DNA of 28,598 nt, from contig JAEWEN010000067.1 of the NCBI GenBank assembly GCA_023389275.1, forward strand, positions 1-28,598. Direction: 5' to 3'. Each line of letters opens with the position of its first letter. The stretch's first letter is position 1. The notes under the pieces are model-generated. The model ran no database searches. It was not told where the DNA came from and saw only the letters and a program-made list of their open reading frames with translations. This stretch comes from Bacillota bacterium (GTDB taxonomy: Bacteria; Bacillota; Clostridia; Clostridiales; Caloramatoraceae). Below are positions 8,005 to 15,812 of this stretch, piece by piece. A program made the translations under genes and the position numbers.

Positions 8005-8196
8005 ATGACAAGAAGAGATTCTATGATTCTAGGTTTAGTAACGATTCTAGCATCAGCTTTTATGTTTTGCTACATTTCAGGGTTTAACCCAACAGTTGTA
8101 AAGTGGACAGTAGCTGTAACTGTAGGCTGTCTTGCACTATTTTTCTTTGTTGGGTATAAGCAAGGACTTTTCCAAAGACCTGGTAATAAAAAATAG
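8005..8196 (+). CDS. Small two-helix membrane protein, function unknown
   Basis: A 63-aa protein (MTRRDSMILGLVTILASAFM...) with two hydrophobic stretches, about residues 7-26 and 33-52, joined by a short polar turn, and a basic tail (RPGNKK). The start is chosen because TAGGGGGAT precedes ATG 8005; the frame is open back to a TTG at 7984 that overlaps this RBS. It is 11 nt upstream of the DnaD-like gene, whose RBS overlaps its stop codon, so the three genes form one operon with the replication-loader pair. I do not recognise a family. Whether it links the replication proteins to the membrane is only a guess from position. Confidence 0.75.
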   Translation: MTRRDSMILGLVTILASAFMFCYISGFNPTVVKWTVAVTVGCLALFFFVGYKQGLFQRPGNKK

Positions 8197-8207
8197 GACG
8201 TGATTTA

Positions 8208-9116
8208 GTGTCAAATATAAAAATAAGCTTAAAGTCACCAGGATTTACTCCTGTTGATAATACCTTTATAGATAACTACTTAAAAGATATACGTGGGGAT
8301 TTTTTGAAAGTATATCTTTTTTGTTTAAGACAAGGATTTGCAGAAAGAGATGTAAACATTTCACATATAGCATCAAAACTTTGTATGCTTGATACAGATG
8401 TTTATAGAGCACTTGAAGAACTTAATAGAATGGGAGTATTAACAATAGAAGACCCAGGACATATAAAAATAAATTCTTTAAAAGAAAAAAGAAATGATGA
8501 AATATTATTTGATGAAAACCTTCGTGATATGCTTTTAGAACTTGAAAGAAATCTAGGTAGACCTCTTTCTTTTAGAGATATAGATGTTTTTAAATCTATT
8601 CTTTCAGACTATAACCTGTGCCCTGAGGTTATTACAATGCTAGTTGAATATTGTATATCTAAAAACAAACCAGATATTAGATATATGGAAAAAGTTGCTC
8701 AAAGCTGGCATGAAGCAGGTGTTAAAACACCTGAAGATGCTGGAAATCTTATTTCTGAATACGATAAAAAATGGGTTAAGTACAAAGAAATACTTAAATT
8801 TCTTGGAAAAACAGGATCTGATATTACAAAGCCACAGGAAGAAATGTTCAACAAATGGCTTTATGTATATAAATTTCCTAATGAAATTATTGAAAAGGCC
8901 TGTGAAATATGTATTTTAAAAACAAATTCTACAAATCTTAATTACATAGATAAAATACTTCAAGACTGGCATAAAAAAGGTGTAAAAACCGTAGAAGATA
9001 CTGCTCCTAAAAAGCAACCATACTCACCTGCATATAAACCTGTTAAAAATAAAGATGAGTATGGATATGATGTATCTAAAATAAGAAAACAATTATTAGG
9101 ACTAGGTGATGAATAA
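8208..9116 (+). CDS. DnaD-domain replication initiation protein
   Basis: A 302-aa protein. Residues about 1-85 form a winged-helix DnaD N-terminal domain. Two copies of the DnaD/DnaB C-terminal helical domain (DnaB_2) follow, about 110-185 and 190-265. Each ends in the same pattern: YMEKVAQSWHEAGVKTPEDA and YIDKILQDWHKKGVKTVEDT. Such proteins remodel DNA at the origin and at PriA-dependent restart sites so that the loader can place the DnaB helicase. It starts at GTG 8208 behind AGGACGTGA. Its TAA stop shares one base with the ATG of the DnaC-like gene, so translation is coupled. Clostridia lack separate DnaB/DnaI naming; this pair probably does their combined work. No phage genes surround it, so it is chromosomal. 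Confidence 0.92.
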   Translation: MSNIKISLKSPGFTPVDNTFIDNYLKDIRGDFLKVYLFCLRQGFAERDVNISHIASKLCMLDTDVYRALEELNRMGVLTIEDPGHIKINSLKEKRNDEILFDENLRDMLLELERNLGRPLSFRDIDVFKSILSDYNLCPEVITMLVEYCISKNKPDIRYMEKVAQSWHEAGVKTPEDAGNLISEYDKKWVKYKEILKFLGKTGSDITKPQEEMFNKWLYVYKFPNEIIEKACEICILKTNSTNLNYIDKILQDWHKKGVKTVEDTAPKKQPYSPAYKPVKNKDEYGYDVSKIRKQLLGLGDE

Positions 9117-10108
9117 TGTCTAGTATTGCAGAGATTTTAGAAGAATATGAAGCTTTAAGAAGTAAAAATGAAGCTTTGAAAAAACAAAGAATAGAAGAAA
9201 TTTATACAAGGCTTCCTGGAATTAAGGCCATAGATGAAGAAATAAATTCAAAGGGATTTGAAATAGCATCTAATATTTTTAAGCTTGCTCAAAAAGGAAT
9301 AGACCCTGAAGAATTTATTGCTAAAAAACAAAGAGAAATAGAAGAGTTAAAACAGAAAAAAGCTATTATACTTACTGAAAAAGGTTATCCAATAGATTAT
9401 ATGGACCTTCAATATAAATGTCCAAAATGTAGAGATACAGGTTATATAGGAAGTGACAAATGTAATTGTTTAAAACAAAAGATTATAAATTTGTACTTTA
9501 AACAATCAAATCTTTCAAAGGTTCTTGAAAGAGAAAACTTTAAAAAATTTAACTTTAATTACTATAGTAATATCAAAAGTGATACATATGGCCAATCTCC
9601 AAGAGATAGAATAACTGATATTCATGCACGCTGTGTTGCTTTTTGTGAAACATTTGGCTCACATAATCTAAATATGCTTTTCACAGGAAATGCAGGACTT
9701 GGTAAAACATTTTTATGTAACTGTATAGCACTTGAGGTTTTAAGAAAAGGGAAATCTGTTGTATATAATACTTCTACTAGTTTAATAGATACAATTAGAA
9801 ACATTAAGTATTCAGAGAAAGATAAATCTAAACTCGATTATATTGTTAACTGTGACCTTCTTATAATAGATGATTTAGGAACAGAAAACATAACCTCTTC
9901 TTCTCAATCTGAAATATTTAATATACTAAACGAAAGACTGCTTAGAAAGAAAAATACTATAATATCAACTAACCTTTCACTTGAGCAACTTCAAATTAGT
10001 TATCATGAAAGAATTTTTTCTAGAATAATTGGTAACTTTGAGCTTTGTGAGTTTTTTGGTGAGGATATTAGACTTATAATTCATTCAAATAAGATTAGGA
10101 AAGGGTAG
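9116..10108 (+). CDS. DnaC/DnaI-type AAA+ helicase loader
   Basis: A 330-aa ATPase that loads the replicative helicase DnaB onto origin DNA. The N-terminal part is coiled and helical (1-95). A zinc-binding element follows (C102, C105, C116, C118 in KCPKCRDTGY and KCNC). The AAA+ domain has Walker A GNAGLGKT (about 191-198) and Walker B LLIIDDLGTE (about 248-257), then a sensor-1 stretch IISTNLS and an arginine-finger region ERIFSRI. The gene overlaps the DnaD-like gene by one base. Its stop codon lies inside a terminator hairpin. The alternatives IstB or phage DnaC are unlikely, given the DnaD partner and the absence of IS or phage features. Confidence 0.92.
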   Translation: MSSIAEILEEYEALRSKNEALKKQRIEEIYTRLPGIKAIDEEINSKGFEIASNIFKLAQKGIDPEEFIAKKQREIEELKQKKAIILTEKGYPIDYMDLQYKCPKCRDTGYIGSDKCNCLKQKIINLYFKQSNLSKVLERENFKKFNFNYYSNIKSDTYGQSPRDRITDIHARCVAFCETFGSHNLNMLFTGNAGLGKTFLCNCIALEVLRKGKSVVYNTSTSLIDTIRNIKYSEKDKSKLDYIVNCDLLIIDDLGTENITSSSQSEIFNILNERLLRKKNTIISTNLSLEQLQISYHERIFSRIIGNFELCEFFGEDIRLIIHSNKIRKG

Positions 10109-10127
10109 ATTTATCTACCCTTTTATA
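10100..10127. terminator. Bidirectional terminator containing both stop codons
   Basis: AAAGGGTAGA / TCTACCCTTT with loop TTTA (10100-10123), with a T-rich tail on both strands. The TAG stop of the DnaC-like gene (10106-10108) and the TAG stop of the convergent SGNH hydrolase (10115-10117) are the two arms of the same palindrome; both proteins end in Lys-Gly encoded by AAAGGG. Confidence 0.9.
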
Positions 10128-10759
10128 TTTTTAATAGCATTTTTTATAATACTTGCTGTTTTATCATCAATAAAAACTTCATTACCTAAAATACTTAACT
10201 TACTTTCTATATCTAGTGGATTTACATTAAATATACTTGTTAAAATAGTTGCAGCTGCTATATAAGAACCAACTAAGCTAGCATGTCCACCATCTTCATG
10301 ATAAAGATCTATTTCAGGATTATTTTTCCTTAAAACCTCAAAAACCCTACCTACAGGAGCAAGTATACCATCTATTTCCTTTGCCATAGCAATATATGCA
10401 TTTGTCATTTCTTCTTGTTTTTCCATTTCATCTTTTTGTGACCAAGTCATATATGCAACAGGAGTAGCCCCTGATTGTTTTATAAATTCATTTATAACCT
10501 TTGAACACTTGATAAGCTCCCCTTCCCCTGAAAAAGGATGAGCGCCTTGTTGAAGAACTACGTAATCATATTCACCATATAAAATATTAAATCTAACTTC
10601 CTTTTGATTCATATGATAATCAAGTGTTTTATAAGGATGTGCAAGCACAGCAACATGTATATCCCCTATTTCCTTAAATCCTTTTCCCATAACTTTAAAC
10701 ATAGCTGGCATATCATTAAAATATGTATGACTATTTCCTATAAATAAAACTTTTTTCAT
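10115..10759 (-). CDS. SGNH/GDSL-type hydrolase (DUF4886-like)
   Basis: A 214-aa protein with the SGNH fold. Block I is FIGNSHTYFNDMP with the likely nucleophilic Ser10. The second block is DYVVLQQGAHPF, with Gln/Gly in place of the usual GxND. The C-terminal DGGHAS supplies Asp and His. This form (GNSxT, LQQ, D-x-x-H) matches the DUF4886-type family. No signal peptide is visible, so it is probably cytoplasmic; the substrate may be an ester such as an acylated sugar. It is the last gene of a three-gene operon after two membrane proteins, with a 27-nt gap and RBS AGGGGAA. Confidence 0.85.
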   Translation of the reverse strand: MKKVLFIGNSHTYFNDMPAMFKVMGKGFKEIGDIHVAVLAHPYKTLDYHMNQKEVRFNILYGEYDYVVLQQGAHPFSGEGELIKCSKVINEFIKQSGATPVAYMTWSQKDEMEKQEEMTNAYIAMAKEIDGILAPVGRVFEVLRKNNPEIDLYHEDGGHASLVGSYIAAATILTSIFNVNPLDIESKLSILGNEVFIDDKTASIIKNAIKNIKG

Positions 10760-10786
10760 AAAATTCCCCTACCTTAAAATAAACTT

Positions 10787-11356
10787 TTATTCATCTACAA
10801 ATTTTTTACCTACAGACTTTATAAATACAAAAACATAAATATTTATAAACAGACTAACAATAGCTAAACAATACATATAAGCTTTTATTTCAAAATTAAG
10901 ATTAAATGGATAACTACATAAAACTATAACCTGAGTAATTAGAAAAACATACCATGTGTTTTTAGATTTTTCTTCTATTTCAAATCCATTTCTACTACTT
11001 ATTTCATATATTCCTTTAAGAATTATATAAATAATATAAATATATACTATTCCTAAAAGAGATCCTATAAAGGATAAACCTTGCATAGCAAGTGTATTTT
11101 CTCCTAAGCTTTCAGGTATAAAAATAACACTTATCCATTTAAAAAACTCAACAAAAGATAAAACTATACAAGGACTTATCCCTTTTTTAAATATTAATTT
11201 AATATCTTCATCAAAAATATCATTATCTGAAAGGTTTGTTAAAGACTTATATATCAAATAAAATCCTAAAAAATCTGGAAGTATATCAAAGAGAAAATTA
11301 AAGTCTAAAAATATTAAAACTCCACCCCAAAATATCATCTTAAAGTGTTTGTCCAT
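10787..11356 (-). CDS. Multi-pass membrane protein, unknown
   Basis: A 189-aa hydrophobic protein with about five predicted membrane segments (roughly 7-32, 58-78, 88-113, 127-146, 153-180). Between the first two lies an acidic loop, SDNDIFDEDIKLIF. I recognise no family. The start ATG lies inside the last codons of the upstream gene (17-nt overlap), and its Shine-Dalgarno GGGGGATGAAAA is part of that coding sequence, so the two are translationally coupled and probably work together. Confidence 0.75.
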   Translation of the reverse strand: MDKHFKMIFWGGVLIFLDFNFLFDILPDFLGFYLIYKSLTNLSDNDIFDEDIKLIFKKGISPCIVLSFVEFFKWISVIFIPESLGENTLAMQGLSFIGSLLGIVYIYIIYIILKGIYEISSRNGFEIEEKSKNTWYVFLITQVIVLCSYPFNLNFEIKAYMYCLAIVSLFINIYVFVFIKSVGKKFVDE

Positions 11357-12221
11357 TTTTCATCCCCCTTAAATTTATAAAGTTTTTAATATCCTTTGGA
11401 GTAAACTCCCATTTATTTGATAATGAGGTTTTTGGATATACGCTAACACCTATATTATATATATTTCCACTAAAATCTCTAAAAACTAATTCTAGATAAA
11501 ACTTATGAAACGTTCCTTTATCACTTTTTGATTCTTTAAATAAAGTTTCTAGTTCTAATTGATCATCTTTTTTTAAAATAATAGGAAAACTTGTTTCAGA
11601 TATTAGTTTATTATTTATTTTAAATGAGTACTCATCTAATAAGTTATTTTTATCTTTGGTCTTTACCCCTTGAAACAAAACTTCTTTATTTATTTTGTAA
11701 GTTTGACCTTTAGTACCATCTGAAGAAGCAAATGATGATATAGATTCTAAAATGTCATTATTAATTATATCTATATCCTTATTTCTTATAATAATTTCTC
11801 CAATATCTGCTTCATATTCCTCTCCATTATTTAAACCATATATTATTTTATTTATGGTTTTATTATTTTTAATTTCATTAATTTCATCTCCATACTGTAT
11901 TAAAACACTATAATAGTTGTAATAATTATCTTGATACCTTAAGCAATCTTCAATTGGAAAAGGCTGAAGGGATTCATCAGTAAAGGCATCAAAATATATT
12001 TTATTTTCAAGCCCAGGTATTTTTATATATTCTATTTTGTTTTTTGAATACTTATCTTGTACAAAATTTAGATAGAAAGAATCTCCTTTACTTAATTCAA
12101 TAAAGTGGTTTAAAAATAAAGGCTTGTCTAATCTATATGTCATAGAATAAATAAAATTAAATGTCCATATTAAAATTAAAGCTACAACTAGCGATGCTAT
12201 ATGCTTTTTATTAAAACTCAT
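11340..12221 (-). CDS. Membrane-anchored extracytoplasmic protein, unknown
   Basis: A 293-aa protein with a basic N-terminus and one hydrophobic anchor (IASLVVALILIWTFNFIYSM, about 8-27). The rest is a soluble, Asn/Lys/Asp-rich domain rich in predicted beta strands, presumably outside the membrane. There is no lipobox Cys. I recognise no domain. A strong RBS (AGGGAGGATTAAT) makes it the first gene of the operon with the five-helix membrane protein and the SGNH hydrolase. The 97-nt gap to the divergent EFR1 gene must contain both promoters. Confidence 0.75.
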   Translation of the reverse strand: MSFNKKHIASLVVALILIWTFNFIYSMTYRLDKPLFLNHFIELSKGDSFYLNFVQDKYSKNKIEYIKIPGLENKIYFDAFTDESLQPFPIEDCLRYQDNYYNYYSVLIQYGDEINEIKNNKTINKIIYGLNNGEEYEADIGEIIIRNKDIDIINNDILESISSFASSDGTKGQTYKINKEVLFQGVKTKDKNNLLDEYSFKINNKLISETSFPIILKKDDQLELETLFKESKSDKGTFHKFYLELVFRDFSGNIYNIGVSVYPKTSLSNKWEFTPKDIKNFINLRGMKNGQTL

Positions 12222-12318
12222 ATTAATCCTCCCTTATTTTTCAAAGATTATCTTTTGTAAAATAAAGTACCAATGATAAAATATATAAATAGAAAATAAT
12301 TTAAGAGAGGTATTTAGT

Positions 12319-13089
12319 ATGATACTTTACTTTACAGGAACAGGAAACAGTAAGTTTGTTGCTGATGCTATATCACATATTACAAATGACGAAATTATTT
12401 CACTTAATGATGTTATAAAAAACAATTTGCCTACTAATTTTCATTCAGAAAAACCATTTGTTATAGTAGCTCCTATTTATGCATGGAGGTTTCCTCTTAT
12501 AATTGAAAATTTAATACAAAAAGCTAATTTTACTGGAAGCAATGAAATGTACTTTATTGGAACAATGGCATCTCAATCAGGAAACTGTAATAAATACTTA
12601 GAAAAAATATGTAATGAAAAAGGACTTAAGTTTAAAGGCTTTAGCAGCGTCTCAATGCCTAATAACTATGTAATTTCTAGTGTTATGCCAAATGAAGAGT
12701 CTGTTAAAAAAACTTTATCTAGTGCTATGCCAATTCTTAAAGAAATCGCAAATAAAATAAGTCTTAATAGTACAATTGAAAAAACAGATAAAACTCCACT
12801 TCCTTGGCTTTTATCAGGTATTATAAATACTTCATTTAATAAATTTGCTGTTACTAGCAAAAACTTTGTTGTTTCAGATAAATGTACTTCTTGTAAAAAA
12901 TGTGAAAGGTTTTGCCCAGTAAATAATATTGAAATAGAAAATGGAAAACCTAAATTTAAAAATAGTTGTGTTAGCTGCTACGGCTGTATACACCGTTGTC
13001 CAGTTGAGGCTATTAATATTAAAAGAAAAACTGAAAATCATGGTAGATATGTTTGTCCTGAGTATAGTAAATATATAGAGATAGTTTAA
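12319..13089 (+). CDS. EFR1-family flavodoxin-ferredoxin fusion protein
   Basis: A 256-aa cytoplasmic redox protein. The N-terminal flavodoxin-like domain begins ILYFTGTGNSKFVADAI, whose TGTGN loop binds the FMN phosphate. The C-terminal 70 residues hold two [4Fe-4S] motifs, CTSCKKCERFCPV and CVSCYGCIHRCPV. This arrangement is the EFR1 family, common in anaerobes, which is thought to pass electrons to a partner enzyme. No obvious partner is adjacent: the upstream operon is divergent and the downstream one convergent. RBS GAGAGG. The TAA stop sits in the loop of the terminator hairpin. Confidence 0.92.
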   Translation: MILYFTGTGNSKFVADAISHITNDEIISLNDVIKNNLPTNFHSEKPFVIVAPIYAWRFPLIIENLIQKANFTGSNEMYFIGTMASQSGNCNKYLEKICNEKGLKFKGFSSVSMPNNYVISSVMPNEESVKKTLSSAMPILKEIANKISLNSTIEKTDKTPLPWLLSGIINTSFNKFAVTSKNFVVSDKCTSCKKCERFCPVNNIEIENGKPKFKNSCVSCYGCIHRCPVEAINIKRKTENHGRYVCPEYSKYIEIV

Positions 13090-13108
13090 AACTATCTCTA
13101 TTTTATTC
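13078..13108 (+). terminator. Terminator of EFR1, overlapping its 3' end
   Basis: GAGATAGT / ACTATCTC with a five-base loop that contains the stop codon, followed by ATTTTATTCTTT. It also lies just past the stop of the convergent ATP-grasp gene and may serve both. Confidence 0.65.
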
Positions 13109-15520
13109 TTTGTAGTAAATAGGTATATACATAGCATTACTATTTGTAACTATTCCACCTACTCTTGTGTAAATTCCGCAAAACTTATTTCCTGAAATAT
13201 ATGACCCTATAATAGGATACATAGGAAATATCCCTTTTTCTAAAAGTCCTTTTCTTCTTATGTCTATCGTTTGAATATCTACTCTTTCTTGATAAACTAC
13301 TAATTCATTATCTATATTTTTATTTTCAAAGTTATAAACAATTCCGTCTCCTTCTCTTTCTAAAATAGGCTTTATACAAAAATCTATTGTATCTAAAAGA
13401 CTTGGGTCTAAAACTGTTTTTGGAATATATTTTTCAATAAAATCCCTTTCCTCTTTTGAATAAAAATCAGTTTTTAAAAGTTCATATATAAGAGCAAAAA
13501 ATACTTTTGTTTGGTACACAAATGTTTTAGGCTCATTTAAACTTATTGTATTTTCTTCTAAAGCTTTAAGTATTTCTTCTCTATTTTCAAAGTGTAAAAA
13601 CCAATCTAATGGAAAATATCTATATATAGCATCAAGCTTTTCTCCATAAATACATAGTTTATTATGATCTACATAAACATCGTATATGTTTCCCATAATA
13701 GTTTTGTATCCTAACTCATCTACTATGTTTTTTAAAATAAGTGTGTTATACCAATCTTCATAGTAGGTATTACATAAAAACCCTATGGTTTTAACATTGT
13801 CTAATTTATTTAATATTTTTTTAAATGATTCTTTTATAATGCCTTTCATATTTTCATTAGGACTTTTATATAAAATATTTAATTCTTTTTTTATGATTTC
13901 ACTAAGTCCAATAGATTCAACAAGACCAGCTGGTGTTTCGCTATTAAACTCTAGTATTTTCACCTCTCCTGTAGATGAAACTACAAAGTCTAATCTTCCT
14001 ATAGAAGTTAAAATATCTGATTTGTATTTTTTAATTACATCAAAAAGCCTTTCATCTATCCCTAAATTCGGAAGTAATATTTCACTTTCCATAACTAGGT
14101 TAAATGTTTTATTTATTAAATGTCCTATAAAGTTTGTAGCACTTTCTATTTCATTTTTTAACTCTTTACTTAAAAGCAAATAATCTGTAGTAAATGATTC
14201 ACTATCTTTTGTATGTCCTCCAGTAAAATGATAATCAAACAATGCTTTTTCATTTACATTTTTAAAGCTATCTTTACTTCTTATAACTTGAAGCTTGTTT
14301 TTATCTCTTACACCAATAGGTGTCATAAAAACAGTATCATCATTTGTTAAGTAATCACTACTCCATCTAATTCCTATACCATTTGCCTTTTCACCATTTA
14401 AATAAATACCAAAGTTTCCATAAGCAACTTTTTCCTTAAAAGAGTTTTCACTTGATGATAAAACCATATCCTTATGTATAGGGCAAAATTCTTGAAGTAT
14501 ATATTTCTTACCATTGTTTTTTATTTTGCTTATTAAGTCGCTCCATGATTTATCACTGTTTAATATTCCTATATAAACCTCTTCACTATACCTTCCATAA
14601 ATAGCTTTTATAACCCATTTATCCTTTTCCTTTATTACTTTATTAACATCACTTTCCTCAAGCATTTTTGTATATGGAAGAGTTTCTTTTATAGCTTTTT
14701 TAGCCCTTTCACTTATTAAATTACTATCTAAAATATCATAAAGATATGCAAATAAGCTTTTGGCCTGTCCTATTAAAACTCTTGGATCATTTATCATTAA
14801 AACATTTTTAGAGTTTATAGCTTCCATTAAACCTTCTACGTCATTTATTTCATTAAAATGCTCTGTTGGAAAAAGCCTTAGTATAACATCTAAAGGTTTT
14901 TCAAAAGCATATACTTTTTTATTTTTAGTGTATATATTGTTAGGTCCTATTTTTATAAACTCTACATTTTCCTTTTTTAAAATATCTGTAAAAAAGTATG
15001 TAAGATGCATTTCCTCATAGTGACAAGGATCTATAAATAGCCCTATATTAAGCTTTTCCTTATTTGTAAACTCTTTTATTACAGAGTAAAATTCCTCTTT
15101 AAACTCTTTTTTAAAGTTTTTATTAGGATCATTTTTAGGATTTAAATATGAAGAAAATATAATTTCCCTTTGCATACAAGGTTTATCATAGTTAAATTCA
15201 CTAAAAAATATATCCTTTCCATTTTCTCTAATAAAACCATCAAATCTACACCAAAATACCTTTAAAAAGTCACTTTCAAGGCTTAATACTTTTTCCTTAT
15301 TAAAAAAATCTCCCATGTAGCTTTGAAATGCTTTATGCTTCCCATTTATATTTTTAATAATATCTATTACAACACTATTTATAATTTCACAGGATGTATA
15401 AAACTTTTCTAAAATATTTTTATCTATATAAAAAGGAAAAGGAGAATAAACTTCCTCTTCCCTAGATGAACTAATTTGATAATAGTCAAATATTAATTTG
15501 TCTGTCATATTTCTAATCAT
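13103..15520 (-). CDS. Tandem glutathionylspermidine-synthetase-type ATP-grasp ligase (two fused units)
   Basis: An 805-aa cytoplasmic protein made of two homologous GSP_synth-type ATP-grasp amide-ligase units, about 1-415 and 420-805. The same blocks occur in the same order. Unit 1: CRFDGF and SEFNYDKP (91-113), LRLFPTEHF (214-222), NDPRVLIGQAKSLFAYLYD (244-262), VIKAIYGRYSEE (303-314), QEF (343-345). Unit 2: GRLDF and LEFNSETPAG (508-532), YRYFPLDWF (633-641), NEPKTFVYQTKVFFALIYE (662-680), CIKPILEREGD (715-725), YQER (743-746). Unit 2 keeps the canonical EFNxxTP and KPxxxREGD; unit 1 has drifted (EFNYDKP, KAIYGRYSEE), so it may have another substrate or be impaired. Such enzymes join a carboxylate to an amine through an acyl phosphate. 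No amidase (CHAP) domain is present, so it is not classic bifunctional Gsp. Its RBS overlaps the stop of the lipoprotein gene. RBS and ATG at 15520 are well spaced; ATG at 15508 is an alternative. Confidence 0.85.
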   Translation of the reverse strand: MIRNMTDKLIFDYYQISSSREEEVYSPFPFYIDKNILEKFYTSCEIINSVVIDIIKNINGKHKAFQSYMGDFFNKEKVLSLESDFLKVFWCRFDGFIRENGKDIFFSEFNYDKPCMQREIIFSSYLNPKNDPNKNFKKEFKEEFYSVIKEFTNKEKLNIGLFIDPCHYEEMHLTYFFTDILKKENVEFIKIGPNNIYTKNKKVYAFEKPLDVILRLFPTEHFNEINDVEGLMEAINSKNVLMINDPRVLIGQAKSLFAYLYDILDSNLISERAKKAIKETLPYTKMLEESDVNKVIKEKDKWVIKAIYGRYSEEVYIGILNSDKSWSDLISKIKNNGKKYILQEFCPIHKDMVLSSSENSFKEKVAYGNFGIYLNGEKANGIGIRWSSDYLTNDDTVFMTPIGVRDKNKLQVIRSKDSFKNVNEKALFDYHFTGGHTKDSESFTTDYLLLSKELKNEIESATNFIGHLINKTFNLVMESEILLPNLGIDERLFDVIKKYKSDILTSIGRLDFVVSSTGEVKILEFNSETPAGLVESIGLSEIIKKELNILYKSPNENMKGIIKESFKKILNKLDNVKTIGFLCNTYYEDWYNTLILKNIVDELGYKTIMGNIYDVYVDHNKLCIYGEKLDAIYRYFPLDWFLHFENREEILKALEENTISLNEPKTFVYQTKVFFALIYELLKTDFYSKEERDFIEKYIPKTVLDPSLLDTIDFCIKPILEREGDGIVYNFENKNIDNELVVYQERVDIQTIDIRRKGLLEKGIFPMYPIIGSYISGNKFCGIYTRVGGIVTNSNAMYIPIYYKE

Positions 15521-15523
15521 ATT

Positions 15524-15802
15524 TTAACTCCCTAAAGATCCACCATGTGACCCTGAATATCCACTTGAGCTTTTAGGCGAAGACCATCCCTTTGAAGAAT
15601 CTTTATTAATACTTCCTGAAGATCCACCTCTAAAATATGCCCCTCCATAATGTCCTCCGCTGCTGCTTCCTTCCTCATTTTCTTCATCTTCATTTACATC
15701 TAAATGAATTTTACTTGGCTGAGGTTTTGAACATCCTGAAAAAAGCATACCTACTGATACAGTTAAAGCAACAGCTAAACTTTTCTTCTTATCCAAAAAC
15801 AT
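15524..15802 (-). CDS. Ser/Gly-rich small lipoprotein, likely partner of the ATP-grasp ligase
   Basis: A 92-aa protein. It has a basic start (DKKK), a hydrophobic signal, and a lipobox-like LFSGC with Cys24 as the lipid attachment site. An acidic patch follows (DVNEDEENEE, about 35-44), then a tail of nearly 50 residues dominated by Ser and Gly with scattered aromatic residues (GGHYGGAYFRGG), ending in GGSLGS. After processing it would be held on the outer face of the membrane. Its stop codon is inside the RBS of the ligase gene, 3 nt before its ATG. In Enterobacteria the GSP_synth-like ligases YgiC/YjfC sit beside DUF1190 lipoproteins with comparable Ser/Gly-rich tails, so substrate or partner is a fair inference. 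The start at 15802 has GGGAG only 3 nt away; TTG at 15796 has better spacing. Confidence 0.75.
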   Translation of the reverse strand: MFLDKKKSLAVALTVSVGMLFSGCSKPQPSKIHLDVNEDEENEEGSSSGGHYGGAYFRGGSSGSINKDSSKGWSSPKSSSGYSGSHGGSLGS

Positions 15803-15812
15803 ACACTCCCTA

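Noticed and set aside
8208..10108. DnaD/DnaC pair as prophage remnant.
   Set aside because: No integrase, capsid, repressor or att-like repeats around it, and base composition matches the neighbours.
13103..15520. Classic bifunctional glutathionylspermidine synthetase/amidase.
   Set aside because: No CHAP-type amidase domain with catalytic Cys/His is present; both halves look like the synthetase ATP-grasp type.
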